NCBI GenBank assembly: GCA_030692565.1
Contig: JAUYAO010000014.1
Coordinates: forward strand, 1-64,000
Reading direction: 5' to 3'
From: Nitrospira sp.
GTDB lineage: Bacteria > Nitrospirota > Nitrospiria > Nitrospirales > Nitrospiraceae
DNA length: 64,000 nucleotides
A program made the position numbers and the translations under genes. The notes below the pieces were generated by a model that was not told the origin of the DNA, ran no database searches, and saw only the letters and a list, made by a program, of their open reading frames with translations. Below, piece after piece: positions 43,850 through 51,609 of this stretch. Positions within the stretch are counted from its first letter, which is position 1, and every line of letters starts with the position of its first letter.

Positions 43850-44602
43850 CTACTTGTAACCTTCCCCGCTCGTCCCGCCGCCAAATCCGCCCCAGTTGCC
43901 GCCGAATCCACCCTGCCCCGTGCCCCAATATTCGCCACGTTGAATGCGGCGATAGGGATGCCGCAAATCCGGGCGGCTGATCCACCAAAAGAAAGACATC
44001 GCACCAAGACTCGTAAAGAGAGTGATCCAGAAGCCGACGCCTTTGAAATGATGCTTCGGTAACGTCCCGACCCGCACCTCTTGAGCCGGAGTCGCGAGCG
44101 CCACCACTGTCCGGTACAGGCCTTCACCGAAATGCCCGAGCTGAATCGCGGGAAGCAACGTGCCGCCGCCGACGTCGGTCATGATGGTCGGTGTGATAAT
44201 GGGGAGCATCTGGCGCCCCAACGTCATCGCCGCCTGCCGCTCTTCGACGGAAACCAGCACCATCACTCCATGTTCTTGCTGCGCCGATCCGATCCCCCAT
44301 TTTCCATAGAGGGCCGCTGCATATTCGTTGGCTGAGAGAAACGGCTTGATCGACGGCACGGTGACCACGACCATCTCCACCCCGGTCTTCCGCTCAAGAT
44401 CCTGACAGACGGAACGAATCCGTTCTTTCCATTCCGCATCCAGCACGCCGGCGTGATCGCTGACATACCCCATTGGGCCGGGCAACGGCGCGCGTTCCTT
44501 CGGACGATCATAGAGAGCCCCGTGCGCAGATCCGATCACAACGAGCCACAGCAGGCTCACCGACGCCATCGCGGAAACGAATTTCCTCGGTAGGCCGATC
44601 AT
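43850..44602 (-). CDS. TPM domain membrane protein
   Basis: The 250-residue protein has a signal sequence (about 10-29) and then a TPM domain (about 38-165). It opens GYVSDHAGVLDAEWKERI and has TGVEMVVVTVPSI, YGKWGIGSAQQEHGVMVLVS and the phosphatase-like acidic centre. A membrane helix (FWITLFTSLGAMSFFWWI, about 192-209) and a Gly-rich tail follow. This layout is the YgcG type; TPM proteins include a plant photosystem II repair phosphatase. It probably sits in the periplasm. Its ATG overlaps the upstream nucleotidyltransferase-like gene's start/stop by 4 bases in the usual ATGA manner. Confidence 0.85.
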   Translation of the reverse strand: MIGLPRKFVSAMASVSLLWLVVIGSAHGALYDRPKERAPLPGPMGYVSDHAGVLDAEWKERIRSVCQDLERKTGVEMVVVTVPSIKPFLSANEYAAALYGKWGIGSAQQEHGVMVLVSVEERQAAMTLGRQMLPIITPTIMTDVGGGTLLPAIQLGHFGEGLYRTVVALATPAQEVRVGTLPKHHFKGVGFWITLFTSLGAMSFFWWISRPDLRHPYRRIQRGEYWGTGQGGFGGNWGGFGGGTSGEGYK

Positions 44603-45363
44603 GCCGGCTCCTCCGTCAATCGGGCTTCCACGGATTGCACCAGCCGTTCAAAACTCTCAAGATACCGTTCCATGAGGCGAGGCACTTCCTTCTGCCCCGG
44701 CGAGATCTGCCCGCGCTTGAGAAACCAGGCGTCGCGCAGGCCCGACAGATCGACGGACAGGAATGTTTCGAAATCCTTCAGGAGCGGCTCACCGTGGGAC
44801 AGCACCGGTCGCTCCAGCAATCGCTGCACCCCGCGTAAACAAGGCAGCAGCGCCGTCAAGGACAGAGGCAAGAGGATCGTAATGGCCTCTTCGGTCCCCC
44901 CGCCCTCGATAAAACGCTGGCGCACGCGGAACAAATTCCCTCGCAAGCTTTGCAACACTTCGGCACGGAGATGACGCTGATCGACCTTGAACCCGACGAA
45001 CGGATCCTGACCGGCGAGGAGCCGATGCTGTTCCTGCATTTCCAGATACTCGAGAGGAAACACCCGCGCCATCGCCGGCAAGTCGGCTTGCGTCACAAAC
45101 AACGGCACGACAATCTGTTCCTTAGCCCACCGGCGATGGAGCGGACCATACTTCTTAAGTTGGTCCGCCTTGGTGGATGTCACCACCAGGACAATATTCA
45201 GATTCGAACGGCCCGGCAGAAACTCGCCGCGCACGGCGCTGCCATAGAGCAACACCCCATCGAGCGAGTCGCCATACACTCGTTGCACGTCTTTTACATA
45301 GGCCCGCAAGTGCTGCTGATACTCATCCGGCAATCCGTCGATCACCCATTCGTTACCTGCCAT
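44599..45363 (-). CDS. Nucleotidyltransferase-fold protein with altered catalytic site
   Basis: The protein of about 254 residues has an N-terminal pol-beta-like domain with the GS motif LLYGSAVRGEFLPGRSNLNI. In active members the last part reads SDID or SDLD; here both aspartates are asparagine (SNLN), so the metal site is broken. The remainder (about 110-254) is helical, similar to the HEPN or substrate-binding part of KNTase-like proteins. It is probably a non-catalytic binding protein. The ATG at 45363 follows GAGGT. It overlaps the FAD monooxygenase by 11 bases upstream and the TPM gene by 4 bases downstream. Confidence 0.7.
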   Translation of the reverse strand: MAGNEWVIDGLPDEYQQHLRAYVKDVQRVYGDSLDGVLLYGSAVRGEFLPGRSNLNIVLVVTSTKADQLKKYGPLHRRWAKEQIVVPLFVTQADLPAMARVFPLEYLEMQEQHRLLAGQDPFVGFKVDQRHLRAEVLQSLRGNLFRVRQRFIEGGGTEEAITILLPLSLTALLPCLRGVQRLLERPVLSHGEPLLKDFETFLSVDLSGLRDAWFLKRGQISPGQKEVPRLMERYLESFERLVQSVEARLTEEPA

Positions 45364-46648
45364 CGTGTAACCTCGCCATTCCTGCTGCCGTATTCCGGGC
45401 AAACGGATCCGGCAGGAATCCTGCTGCCATGACTCGATCGATCAATGAAAACGGCGGCGATTGCCGCAGCCCCGCAGTCGTAGACAAGACGCGATACCGC
45501 AGCCGGGGATTCCGATCCAGCGTGCGAAACACCCGGTTACGGAGAAATCCAATCACAGGATTTGCCGTGTTCCAGAACAAGACCTGCTCATCCGCCAATC
45601 GTTGCAACATGGTGACCTGGGGACGCCGGGCATCCTCGTAGGTTTTCAGTTTTGCCGCGGAGAAATTTCGCTCTGCCAGACATTCCGGCAACAAGTCCGC
45701 GAGCGTCATCGCATCGACCATCGCTTGCATACGGCCTTGCGACGCGTGCGGGTTCATGGCATGAGCCGCGTCGCCGATCAGCACCGCGCCGTCCGCCACC
45801 CAGGTCGGCGTCCGCACACGCCCAGTCGGCATGAACGCCGTCTGACTCCAATCCGTCAATTGCTGAAACAACGGCTTGAGCGCGGGATCAATGGCCGTCC
45901 AAGCCTCCTGCACGGCCGGAAGGCCCTGCGCCTTGATACGATCATAGGTGCCGGTTGGGATCATATAGAAACAATAAACCTTGCCGCCCGCGGCAGGAAA
46001 GAGTCCGAGAATCGTTTTCTTTCCAACGTAATACTTGGCTTCAGTGATCGGCAACGGAGAATCGAGAATCGCGATCAGATACCCCTGCGGATAGAGATGC
46101 ACTTCCGCCGGAATCTGCAGGGCCTGCCGAACCTTGGAAAACGCGCCATCGGCCCCGACAACCACCTTCGCACGAATCGTCACCTCTTCCCCGCCGCGCG
46201 TTGCGGTCAGACCGCTCACCTGCATCCCCTCCTTCACCAGACTGACAAAGCTGGCGCCATACCAAAGTGAGACCGACGGTTCTGCCTGGATCGCATCGAG
46301 AATGGCGTGGTGCGCCACATTCGGCAACGTCACGACGGCGTGATTATATGGCGCGGGCAACTCCTCGTAGTCGACGGTGCACAACCGCTCTCCACCCACC
46401 CGGCAGAAATGAAACTTGCGGATCGGCCTGGTCGAATCCACCGGCAACTTCTTGAGCAATCCCAACCGATCTAATACTCGTTGCCCATTCGGCTGAAGAA
46501 TTTCTCCACGTAGCCCCTGCGGCGGACCTGAGGCCTGCTCGAGCACGATCGTCTTGATCCCCTGCTGAGCCAACGCAAGCGCCAATACGGCCCCTCCGCC
46601 TCCGGCCCCGACGACAGCAATATCTGTTTCGACGATGGTCCCTGCCAC
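45353..46648 (-). CDS. FAD-dependent monooxygenase (UbiH/PHBH family)
   Basis: The protein of about 431 residues has the flavoprotein hydroxylase layout: the dinucleotide-binding start ETDIAVVGAGGGGAVLALAL, LEQASGPPQGLRGEILQPNG, the DG motif KVVVGADGAFSKVRQ, and the GD motif DGAVLIGDAAHAMNPHASQG. Relatives hydroxylate ubiquinone precursors or aromatic compounds, or are geranylgeranyl reductase-like; the substrate is unknown. The GTG at 46648 is chosen as start because the conserved part begins just after it. A further GTG at 46699 overlaps the phospholipase gene. It is the fourth member of a tightly packed minus-strand set. Confidence 0.83.
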   Translation of the reverse strand: MAGTIVETDIAVVGAGGGGAVLALALAQQGIKTIVLEQASGPPQGLRGEILQPNGQRVLDRLGLLKKLPVDSTRPIRKFHFCRVGGERLCTVDYEELPAPYNHAVVTLPNVAHHAILDAIQAEPSVSLWYGASFVSLVKEGMQVSGLTATRGGEEVTIRAKVVVGADGAFSKVRQALQIPAEVHLYPQGYLIAILDSPLPITEAKYYVGKKTILGLFPAAGGKVYCFYMIPTGTYDRIKAQGLPAVQEAWTAIDPALKPLFQQLTDWSQTAFMPTGRVRTPTWVADGAVLIGDAAHAMNPHASQGRMQAMVDAMTLADLLPECLAERNFSAAKLKTYEDARRPQVTMLQRLADEQVLFWNTANPVIGFLRNRVFRTLDRNPRLRYRVLSTTAGLRQSPPFSLIDRVMAAGFLPDPFARNTAAGMARLHDGR

Positions 46649-46659
46649 GTGCGTCCCGT

Positions 46660-47220
46660 TTATGGTTTCCAGAGATGGTAGCGCTGCGGATCGTTCCACA
46701 TCGTCAAGAACTTCTGTTTCGCCTGAGCCGTAATGGCGTGATCGTGAATCACATCAAGCCGCTCATCATTGTACCGATTCCCGCTGCCGGTATGGTTCAT
46801 CGATCCAGACGCGTTGATCTCGTCATCGATTACCACTTGCTTGAGATGCATTAGCCCGTCGTGCTGATTGACGAGGATGGGAATACCGGCCAGGTGCAAG
46901 GTCTCGACGGCGGTCTGTTGCTTGTGATCGTCGAGTCTCTCCCGATCGGTAATGACGCGCACATCCAGGCCGCGCTTCTTCGCCTCGACCAGGCCTTTCA
47001 CGGCCAACGGCGAAGTCAGCCCATACACGGCCACGTAAATATAGCGCGAGGCATGATCGTAGATCTTCGACAGTTTCGTGAGCGGCTCATCTTCGGGTGC
47101 GTAATACACTTCGATACTGGTAGCCCGGGCTGTATTACTCACGCCTCCCACGAGACAGGCAATCGAAAGCCCACATCGAAGAAGAGATTGGGAGAAGGCT
47201 GGCCAGCACCGCCTCGTCAT
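46660..47220 (-). CDS. Secreted phospholipase D-like protein with a single HKD motif
   Basis: The protein of about 186 residues has a signal peptide (MTRRCWPAFSQSLLRCGLSI, cleaved near ARA) and one PLD half-domain (about 30-185). The catalytic motif is HLKQVVIDD (HxKx4D) followed by NASGSMNHTGSGN. Single-motif members such as the Nuc endonuclease act as dimers, so it may be a secreted nuclease or phosphodiesterase. The ATG at 47220 overlaps the stop of the upstream gene (ATGA). Confidence 0.85.
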   Translation of the reverse strand: MTRRCWPAFSQSLLRCGLSIACLVGGVSNTARATSIEVYYAPEDEPLTKLSKIYDHASRYIYVAVYGLTSPLAVKGLVEAKKRGLDVRVITDRERLDDHKQQTAVETLHLAGIPILVNQHDGLMHLKQVVIDDEINASGSMNHTGSGNRYNDERLDVIHDHAITAQAKQKFLTMWNDPQRYHLWKP

Positions 47221-47594
47221 TCGACTTCGAAGAGATCTCGAAAGTGATCGTCGGACGCGTCCCACGCCTGAGTGGAATGGGTACCGAGCCAGCCGCGCAG
47301 GAATGCTTTCTGGCCAGGCGTCAGCTGTTGCTTGATCTGGTGCGACCGCCCTTGAAGAGGCTGAAGAAATCCCACCCGTTTCTGAAAATCCAGCGTGGCG
47401 GTGCGAACATAGACGCCGGTATACATCGACGGCTTGTCATCCTCCCCCTCGCCTTGAATCCAAACGGATAAAAACTTCTCTAACTGTAGTCCAGCACTAT
47501 CCATGGCCGGGTCAGTTTCATGAAACAGCTCTTGCTCGGACTCCTTGAGAGGGGTTGCCTCAAGAGCTCGAAACATAAAATTTTGTTTCCACAT
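47217..47594 (-). CDS. Hypothetical protein
   Basis: The protein of about 125 residues starts MWKQNFMFRALEATPLKESE with GGAGGAG upstream. No domain, signal or membrane segment is seen. The middle WIQGEGEDDKPSMYTGVYVR suggests a small beta sheet. It is the first gene of the minus-strand run 47594 down to 43644, all with overlaps or short gaps, so it probably shares their transcript. Confidence 0.6.
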   Translation of the reverse strand: MWKQNFMFRALEATPLKESEQELFHETDPAMDSAGLQLEKFLSVWIQGEGEDDKPSMYTGVYVRTATLDFQKRVGFLQPLQGRSHQIKQQLTPGQKAFLRGWLGTHSTQAWDASDDHFRDLFEVE

Positions 47595-47672
47595 CGACGA
47601 CTCCTCCGAGAGGGTCGCATAGTGTATGGGGAGCCAAATGAAAGTCAAGCAATGTGCCAGGCCCGCGTTGCC

Positions 47673-47702
47673 TTGACAAGGGCGGAGACTCTTTGTTAAC
47701 GT
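47673..47702 (+). promoter_or_regulatory. Candidate promoter of the sulfur-carrier operon
   Basis: A perfect -35 TTGACA at 47673-47678 is followed after 18 bases by TAACGT at 47697-47702, preceded by TGT (extended -10). The transcript would start about 33 bases before the ATG of the first carrier gene. Confidence 0.5.
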
Positions 47703-47742
47703 CCTGAAATTCCTTAATCTCTAGGCCAACTTGGGAGAATCC

Positions 47743-47943
47743 ATGCAGGTCAAGGTCAACGGGAAATCCGAGGACATCCAGAGCGGCAGCGTCCTCGATT
47801 TGCTCACGCTCAAGAAGATCGATCCGCAAATGGTTGCGGTCGAGGTCAATGACAAAATGATCGATCGGGAACATCTCGCCACCACCACCCTCAAGGAGGG
47901 CGATCTGGTCGAATTCCTCTTTTACATGGGAGGAGGCCGGTGA
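47743..47943 (+). CDS. ThiS-like sulfur-carrier protein ending Gly-Gly-Gly-Arg
   Basis: This 66-residue ubiquitin-like beta-grasp protein has the ThiS pattern: MQVKVNGKSEDI, a helix (SVLDLLTLKKI), VAVEVNDKMI and EGDLVEFLFYMGGG. In the family the C-terminal Gly-Gly is adenylated and converted to a thiocarboxylate. Here the end is GGGR, one residue beyond, so it must be trimmed before activation, as seen for HcyS of Wolinella and QbsE of Pseudomonas, where a JAMM protease removes the extra residues. A JAMM gene is at 52422. No thiazole synthase (ThiG) is nearby, arguing against thiamine synthesis. GGGAG lies 4 bases before the ATG; its stop is 2 bases from the next gene. Confidence 0.85.
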   Translation: MQVKVNGKSEDIQSGSVLDLLTLKKIDPQMVAVEVNDKMIDREHLATTTLKEGDLVEFLFYMGGGR

Positions 47944-47945
47944 CG

Positions 47946-48869
47946 ATGATTATGCACAAAGAAATTACCGAATTGATCGGCAAGACTCCGCTCGTCCGGT
48001 TGAACCGGCTATCCAAACCCGGCTCCGCGACAATCTATGGCAAAGTGGAGTTTTTTAATCCGGGCGGCAGCGTCAAGGATCGCATCTGCCTCAACATGAT
48101 CAATGAGGCGGAACGGCAGGGCAAGCTGAAACCGGGCGGCACCATTGTGGAGCCGACCAGCGGTAATACAGGCATTGGCCTGGCCCTGGTCTCAGCCGTA
48201 CGCGGCTATAAGCTCATCCTCGTCATGCCGGAAAGCATGAGCATGGAACGGGCAAGCCTGCTGTCCTCCTACGGTGCACAACTGGTCCTGACCCCAGCCT
48301 GGGAAGGGATGAAGGGTTCGATCAAGGAAGCCGAAAGTATCCTGGCCCAGAACCCGAGCTATTTTATGCCGGATCAGTTTTCGAATCCGGCAAATCCGGC
48401 GATGCACCGGATGACCACGGCCCCTGAGATTCTGGATGCCCTGGACGGTAAGATCGACGCGTTTGTCGCGGCGGTCGGCACAGGCGGGACGATTACGGGC
48501 TGCGGAGAGCTGTTCAAGGAAAAGAATCCGAACGTGCAAGTGATTGCAGTGGAACCGGCGGGCTCGCCGGTCTTGTCCGGCGGTGATCCGGGACCACATA
48601 AGATTCAAGGCATCGGGGCCGGGTTCATTCCCAAAGTCTTGAACCGGAAGATTCTCGACCGCGTAATTACCGTCACGGACGATGAGGCCTATCAAACAGC
48701 CAAACAGCTGTCGAAGAAAGAAGGCTTGCTGGTCGGCATTTCAGCCGGAGCTAATGTCTTCGCCGCTCAGAAAATCGCCGAAGAGCTTGGCCCAGGGAAG
48801 AATGTCGTGACCATCCTGTGCGACACCGGCGAGCGCTATATCAGCATCGAGAAGTATTTTAATATCTAG
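47946..48869 (+). CDS. cysM: Cysteine synthase (CysK/CysM family)
   Basis: The protein of about 307 residues is a PLP-dependent beta-replacement enzyme. It has the PLP lysine in NPGGSVKDRICL (about 38-49), the phosphate/alpha-carboxylate loop TSGNTG, GTGGTITGCGE, and the C-terminal SAGAN. It uses O-acetylserine or O-phosphoserine and a sulfur donor. Placed right after a ThiS-like carrier, it resembles CysM of Mycobacterium, which takes sulfur from the CysO thiocarboxylate rather than free sulfide. Whether it prefers the carrier cannot be told from sequence. ATG 47946 lies 8 bases after GGAGGAGG. A GTG at 47940 and an ATG at 47952 are alternatives. Confidence 0.9.
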   Translation: MIMHKEITELIGKTPLVRLNRLSKPGSATIYGKVEFFNPGGSVKDRICLNMINEAERQGKLKPGGTIVEPTSGNTGIGLALVSAVRGYKLILVMPESMSMERASLLSSYGAQLVLTPAWEGMKGSIKEAESILAQNPSYFMPDQFSNPANPAMHRMTTAPEILDALDGKIDAFVAAVGTGGTITGCGELFKEKNPNVQVIAVEPAGSPVLSGGDPGPHKIQGIGAGFIPKVLNRKILDRVITVTDDEAYQTAKQLSKKEGLLVGISAGANVFAAQKIAEELGPGKNVVTILCDTGERYISIEKYFNI

Positions 48870-48880
48870 GTGCAGTGAGG

Positions 48881-48964
48881 GTGATGCGTGATCGGTGATG
48901 AGTCAACTCCATCAGTGGAACAGTTGAAGCATTCTCTCATCACACATCACTGATCACACGTCAC
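48881..48964. repeat. Long imperfect inverted repeat inside the sulfur operon
   Basis: GTGATGCGTGATC... at 48881-48902 is mirrored by CTCATCAC...GTCAC at 48936-48964, with an inner TCAACT/AGTTGA stem (48903-48908 and 48922-48927). The RNA could form a long hairpin. It lies between cysM and the first E1-like gene, so it may stabilise or separate parts of the message. It looks like a dispersed REP-type element. Confidence 0.65.
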
Positions 48965-48972
48965 AGGCTCAT

Positions 48973-49785
48973 ATGGAATTCACTGAAGAACAGATAAACC
49001 GATACAGCCGGCACATTCTCCTGCCTGAGGTCGGCGGCAAAGGCCAGAAGAAGATCGCCAAGGCGAAGATTCTCCTGGTCGGCGCCGGAGGTTTGGGTTC
49101 ACCGGCTGCGCTCTATCTGGCCGCGGCCGGCGTCGGCACCATCGGTCTCATCGACAGCGACGTGGTGGACCTGACAAACTTGCAACGACAGATCCTTCAC
49201 CATACGTCCGATATCGGGCGCCCCAAAGTCGTCTCCGGGAAGGAAAAGATCGCGGCGTTGAATCCCGACGTCATTGTGAAGACCTACGAGGAGCGCCTGA
49301 CCGCGGGGAATGCGCTCAAGATTTTCAGTGAATACGATGTCATCATTGATGGCGTCGATAACTTCACGGCCAAATTTCTGATCAACGATGCCTGCTTCTT
49401 TGCCGACAAACCGCTGATCCATGGCGGGATCCTTCGCTTCGATGGCCGCGTGACGACGATTGTGCCGAAGAAGTCGGCCTGCTATCGTTGCGTATTCAAG
49501 ACCCCGCCGCCGGTCGGCCTGGTCGCGTCCTGTCAGGAAGCAGGCGTCATCGGCGTGTTGGCCGGGATTATCGGTACAATTCAGGCCACCGAGGCGTTGA
49601 AACTCATTCTCGGCATCGGACGACCGCTGACCGATCGGTTGCTCGACTTCGACGCAAAAAAGACCCTGTTCCGGGAGATCAAAGTGAAGCGCAATCCTCA
49701 CTGCGCGCTCTGCGGTGACCATCCGACGATCACCGAGCTGTTTGATGATGGGGACCCGTTTGCCGGCTGTGCCGTTCGTCCGTAG
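48973..49785 (+). CDS. E1-like adenylyltransferase (ThiF/MoeB/HesA family), copy 1
   Basis: The 270-residue enzyme adenylates the C-terminal glycine of a ubiquitin-like sulfur carrier. Motifs: NRYSRHILLPEVGGKGQKKI, the nucleotide-binding VGAGGLGSPAALYLAAAG, SDVVDLTNLQRQILH, the substrate-binding DGVDNFTAKFLIND, Cys in ASCQEAGVIGVLAG, and a zinc site built of CYRC and CALC. No rhodanese domain follows, so sulfur must come from elsewhere. It is closely similar to copy 2 at 51610. The two carriers in the operon suggest each E1 may serve one of them. Confidence 0.92.
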   Translation: MEFTEEQINRYSRHILLPEVGGKGQKKIAKAKILLVGAGGLGSPAALYLAAAGVGTIGLIDSDVVDLTNLQRQILHHTSDIGRPKVVSGKEKIAALNPDVIVKTYEERLTAGNALKIFSEYDVIIDGVDNFTAKFLINDACFFADKPLIHGGILRFDGRVTTIVPKKSACYRCVFKTPPPVGLVASCQEAGVIGVLAGIIGTIQATEALKLILGIGRPLTDRLLDFDAKKTLFREIKVKRNPHCALCGDHPTITELFDDGDPFAGCAVRP

Positions 49786-49815
49786 CGTTTAACTTTTTAC
49801 GTATATGGTGTCGCA

Positions 49816-51066
49816 ATGACCAAAATGAAAGCCCTCGTGTGCCGGGAATGCGCGAAAGAATATCCCACTAAAGCGATCCACGTCTGCGAGATGTGCTTCG
49901 GCCCCCTCGAAGTGAAATACAACTACGAGGAAATCAAAAAATCGATTTCGCGCAAGAAGATCCAAGAGGGTCCCCACAGCATGTGGCGCTATATCGATCT
50001 GCTTCCGGTCGAGGGCACGAACTTCGTCGGCCCGCATGCCGGATTGACGCCGCTGGTCCGCGCCAAAAATCTCGGCGCCTATCTCGGCCTCGATGAGCTC
50101 TACATTAAGAACGATACGGTCAATCACCCGACGCTCTCCTTCAAGGATCGTGTCGTCGCTGTCGCGCTGACACGCGCCCGGGAACTTGGATTTGAGACAG
50201 TGGCCTGCGCTTCGACCGGCAACCTGGCAAATTCCGTGTCCGCCCATGCGGCAGCCGCCAACCTCCATTGCTACGTCTTCATCCCGGGAGATTTGGAAGC
50301 CGCGAAGGTATTGGGCAACCTCATCTATAAACCGCATGTGGTCGAGGTCGAAGGCAACTACGACGATGTGAACCGGCTCTGCAGCGAAATCGCCGGCGAA
50401 CACGGCTGGGGCTTCGTGAACATCAACATCCGCCCCTACTATGCCGAGGGCTCCAAGACGCTCGCGTACGAAACGGTCGAGCAATTGGGATGGAAGACGC
50501 CGGACCAAGTCGTCATTCCCATGGCCTCTGGCTCGCTCCTGACCAAGATCTGGAAGGGGCTGCACGAAATGAAATACGTGGGGCTCATCGACGACGTCCA
50601 CACAAAGCTGAACGGCGCCCAAGCGGAAGGCTGCTCCCCGATCTCCACCGCCTTCAAAGCGGGACGCGACTTCTTCAAGCCGGTCAAGCCGAAGACGATC
50701 GCCAAATCGCTGGCCATCGGCAACCCGGCCGACGGCTATTACGCCTTAAAGGCGACGGCCGAGAGCAAAGGCGCCATGGAGATGGTGACCGACGAAGAAG
50801 TCGTCGACGGCATCAAGCTGCTGGCGCAGACCGAAGGCATTTTCGCCGAGACCGCCGGCGGAGTGACCATCGGCGTGCTGAAGAAACTGGTCAAGCAGGG
50901 GGTGATCAAGAAGAACGAAGTGACGGTCGCCTACATCACGGGGAACGGATTGAAGACACAGGAAGCAGTCATCGATGCAGTCGGACGGCCGACCCGCATT
51001 CAGCCGAGCCTGGTGGCCTTTGAAAAAACCTTTAAGTTGGGAAAGAACGGTGGTGGTGACGCATGA
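49816..51066 (+). CDS. thrC: Threonine synthase family PLP enzyme
   Basis: The 416-residue protein has an N-terminal zinc-ribbon-like start (VCRECAKEYPTKAIHVCEMC) and a PLP fold with the lysine in HPTLSFKDRVVAVAL (about 106-120), ASTGNLANSVSAHAA and IPMASGSLLTKIW. ThrC converts O-phosphohomoserine to threonine by beta-replacement. Because this copy lies between sulfur-carrier genes and its stop overlaps the next carrier's start (ATGA at 51063-51066), it may instead act on phosphohomoserine with a thiocarboxylate to make homocysteine, or simply be the housekeeping threonine synthase. Both readings are possible. Confidence 0.87.
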   Translation: MTKMKALVCRECAKEYPTKAIHVCEMCFGPLEVKYNYEEIKKSISRKKIQEGPHSMWRYIDLLPVEGTNFVGPHAGLTPLVRAKNLGAYLGLDELYIKNDTVNHPTLSFKDRVVAVALTRARELGFETVACASTGNLANSVSAHAAAANLHCYVFIPGDLEAAKVLGNLIYKPHVVEVEGNYDDVNRLCSEIAGEHGWGFVNINIRPYYAEGSKTLAYETVEQLGWKTPDQVVIPMASGSLLTKIWKGLHEMKYVGLIDDVHTKLNGAQAEGCSPISTAFKAGRDFFKPVKPKTIAKSLAIGNPADGYYALKATAESKGAMEMVTDEEVVDGIKLLAQTEGIFAETAGGVTIGVLKKLVKQGVIKKNEVTVAYITGNGLKTQEAVIDAVGRPTRIQPSLVAFEKTFKLGKNGGGDA

Positions 51067-51335
51067 TTAAAGTCCGCATCCCTACTCCCCTCCGGCCGCT
51101 GACGAAGAACCAGGGGGAAGTTGAAACGACAGCCGGCAGCATCACGAACATGATCGAGTCGCTGAACAGCGCGCACCCCGGCATCAAGGATCGCCTCTGC
51201 GATGAGTCCGGTGAATTGCGCCGCTTCGTGAACATCTATGTGAACGAGGAAGACATCCGATTCCTCAAGGGCAAAGAGACCATTCTGAAGGATGGCGACG
51301 AAGTCTCCATTGTGCCCGCGATTGCAGGAGGCTAA
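51063..51335 (+). CDS. MoaD/CysO-like sulfur-carrier protein ending Gly-Gly
   Basis: The 90-residue ubiquitin-fold protein starts MIKVRIPTPLRPLTKNQGEV and ends EVSIVPAIAGG, with the exposed C-terminal diglycine. It resembles CysO of Mycobacterium and MoaD-type carriers. In the CysO pathway the Gly-Gly thiocarboxylate donates sulfur to CysM, and Mec+ (JAMM) then releases cysteine. This carrier needs no trimming, unlike the -GGGR protein. Its start overlaps the ThrC stop and the NIL gene follows after 2 bases, so all are tightly coupled. Confidence 0.9.
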   Translation: MIKVRIPTPLRPLTKNQGEVETTAGSITNMIESLNSAHPGIKDRLCDESGELRRFVNIYVNEEDIRFLKGKETILKDGDEVSIVPAIAGG

Positions 51336-51337
51336 CC

Positions 51338-51577
51338 ATGTCACATTTACGCTTTCATGTGCGGTTTCCTGAAGACAAGGTCAAAGAGCCGATCATTTAT
51401 CAGATCGGCCGCGAGTACAATATCGTCACCAACGTGCGCCGCGCCGATGTGCGTGAAACCACCGGCTGGGTCGATGTCGAGCTCTCAGGCGAAATTGCCG
51501 AGATCGAACGGGCGCTCGACGGCCTTCGGAAAAAAGGCTGCGTCGTCGATCCCATCGAACTAAACGTGGTGGAATAA
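51338..51577 (+). CDS. NIL domain protein
   Basis: The 79-residue protein is a stand-alone NIL domain (ferredoxin-like fold), with LRFHVRFPEDKVKEPIIYQI, YNIVTNVRRADVRETTGWV, and VDVELSGEIAEIERALDGL. NIL domains are found at the end of methionine ABC importers (MetN), where they bind methionine and switch off transport, and with 4Fe-4S ferredoxin in sulfur proteins linked to homocysteine synthesis. Here it likely senses or handles a sulfur amino acid in the same pathway. The presence of NIL leans toward methionine/homocysteine sulfuration. Confidence 0.88.
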   Translation: MSHLRFHVRFPEDKVKEPIIYQIGREYNIVTNVRRADVRETTGWVDVELSGEIAEIERALDGLRKKGCVVDPIELNVVE

Positions 51578-51609
51578 GGAAAGCAGCTTCCGGCAATCGG
51601 CATTACATC

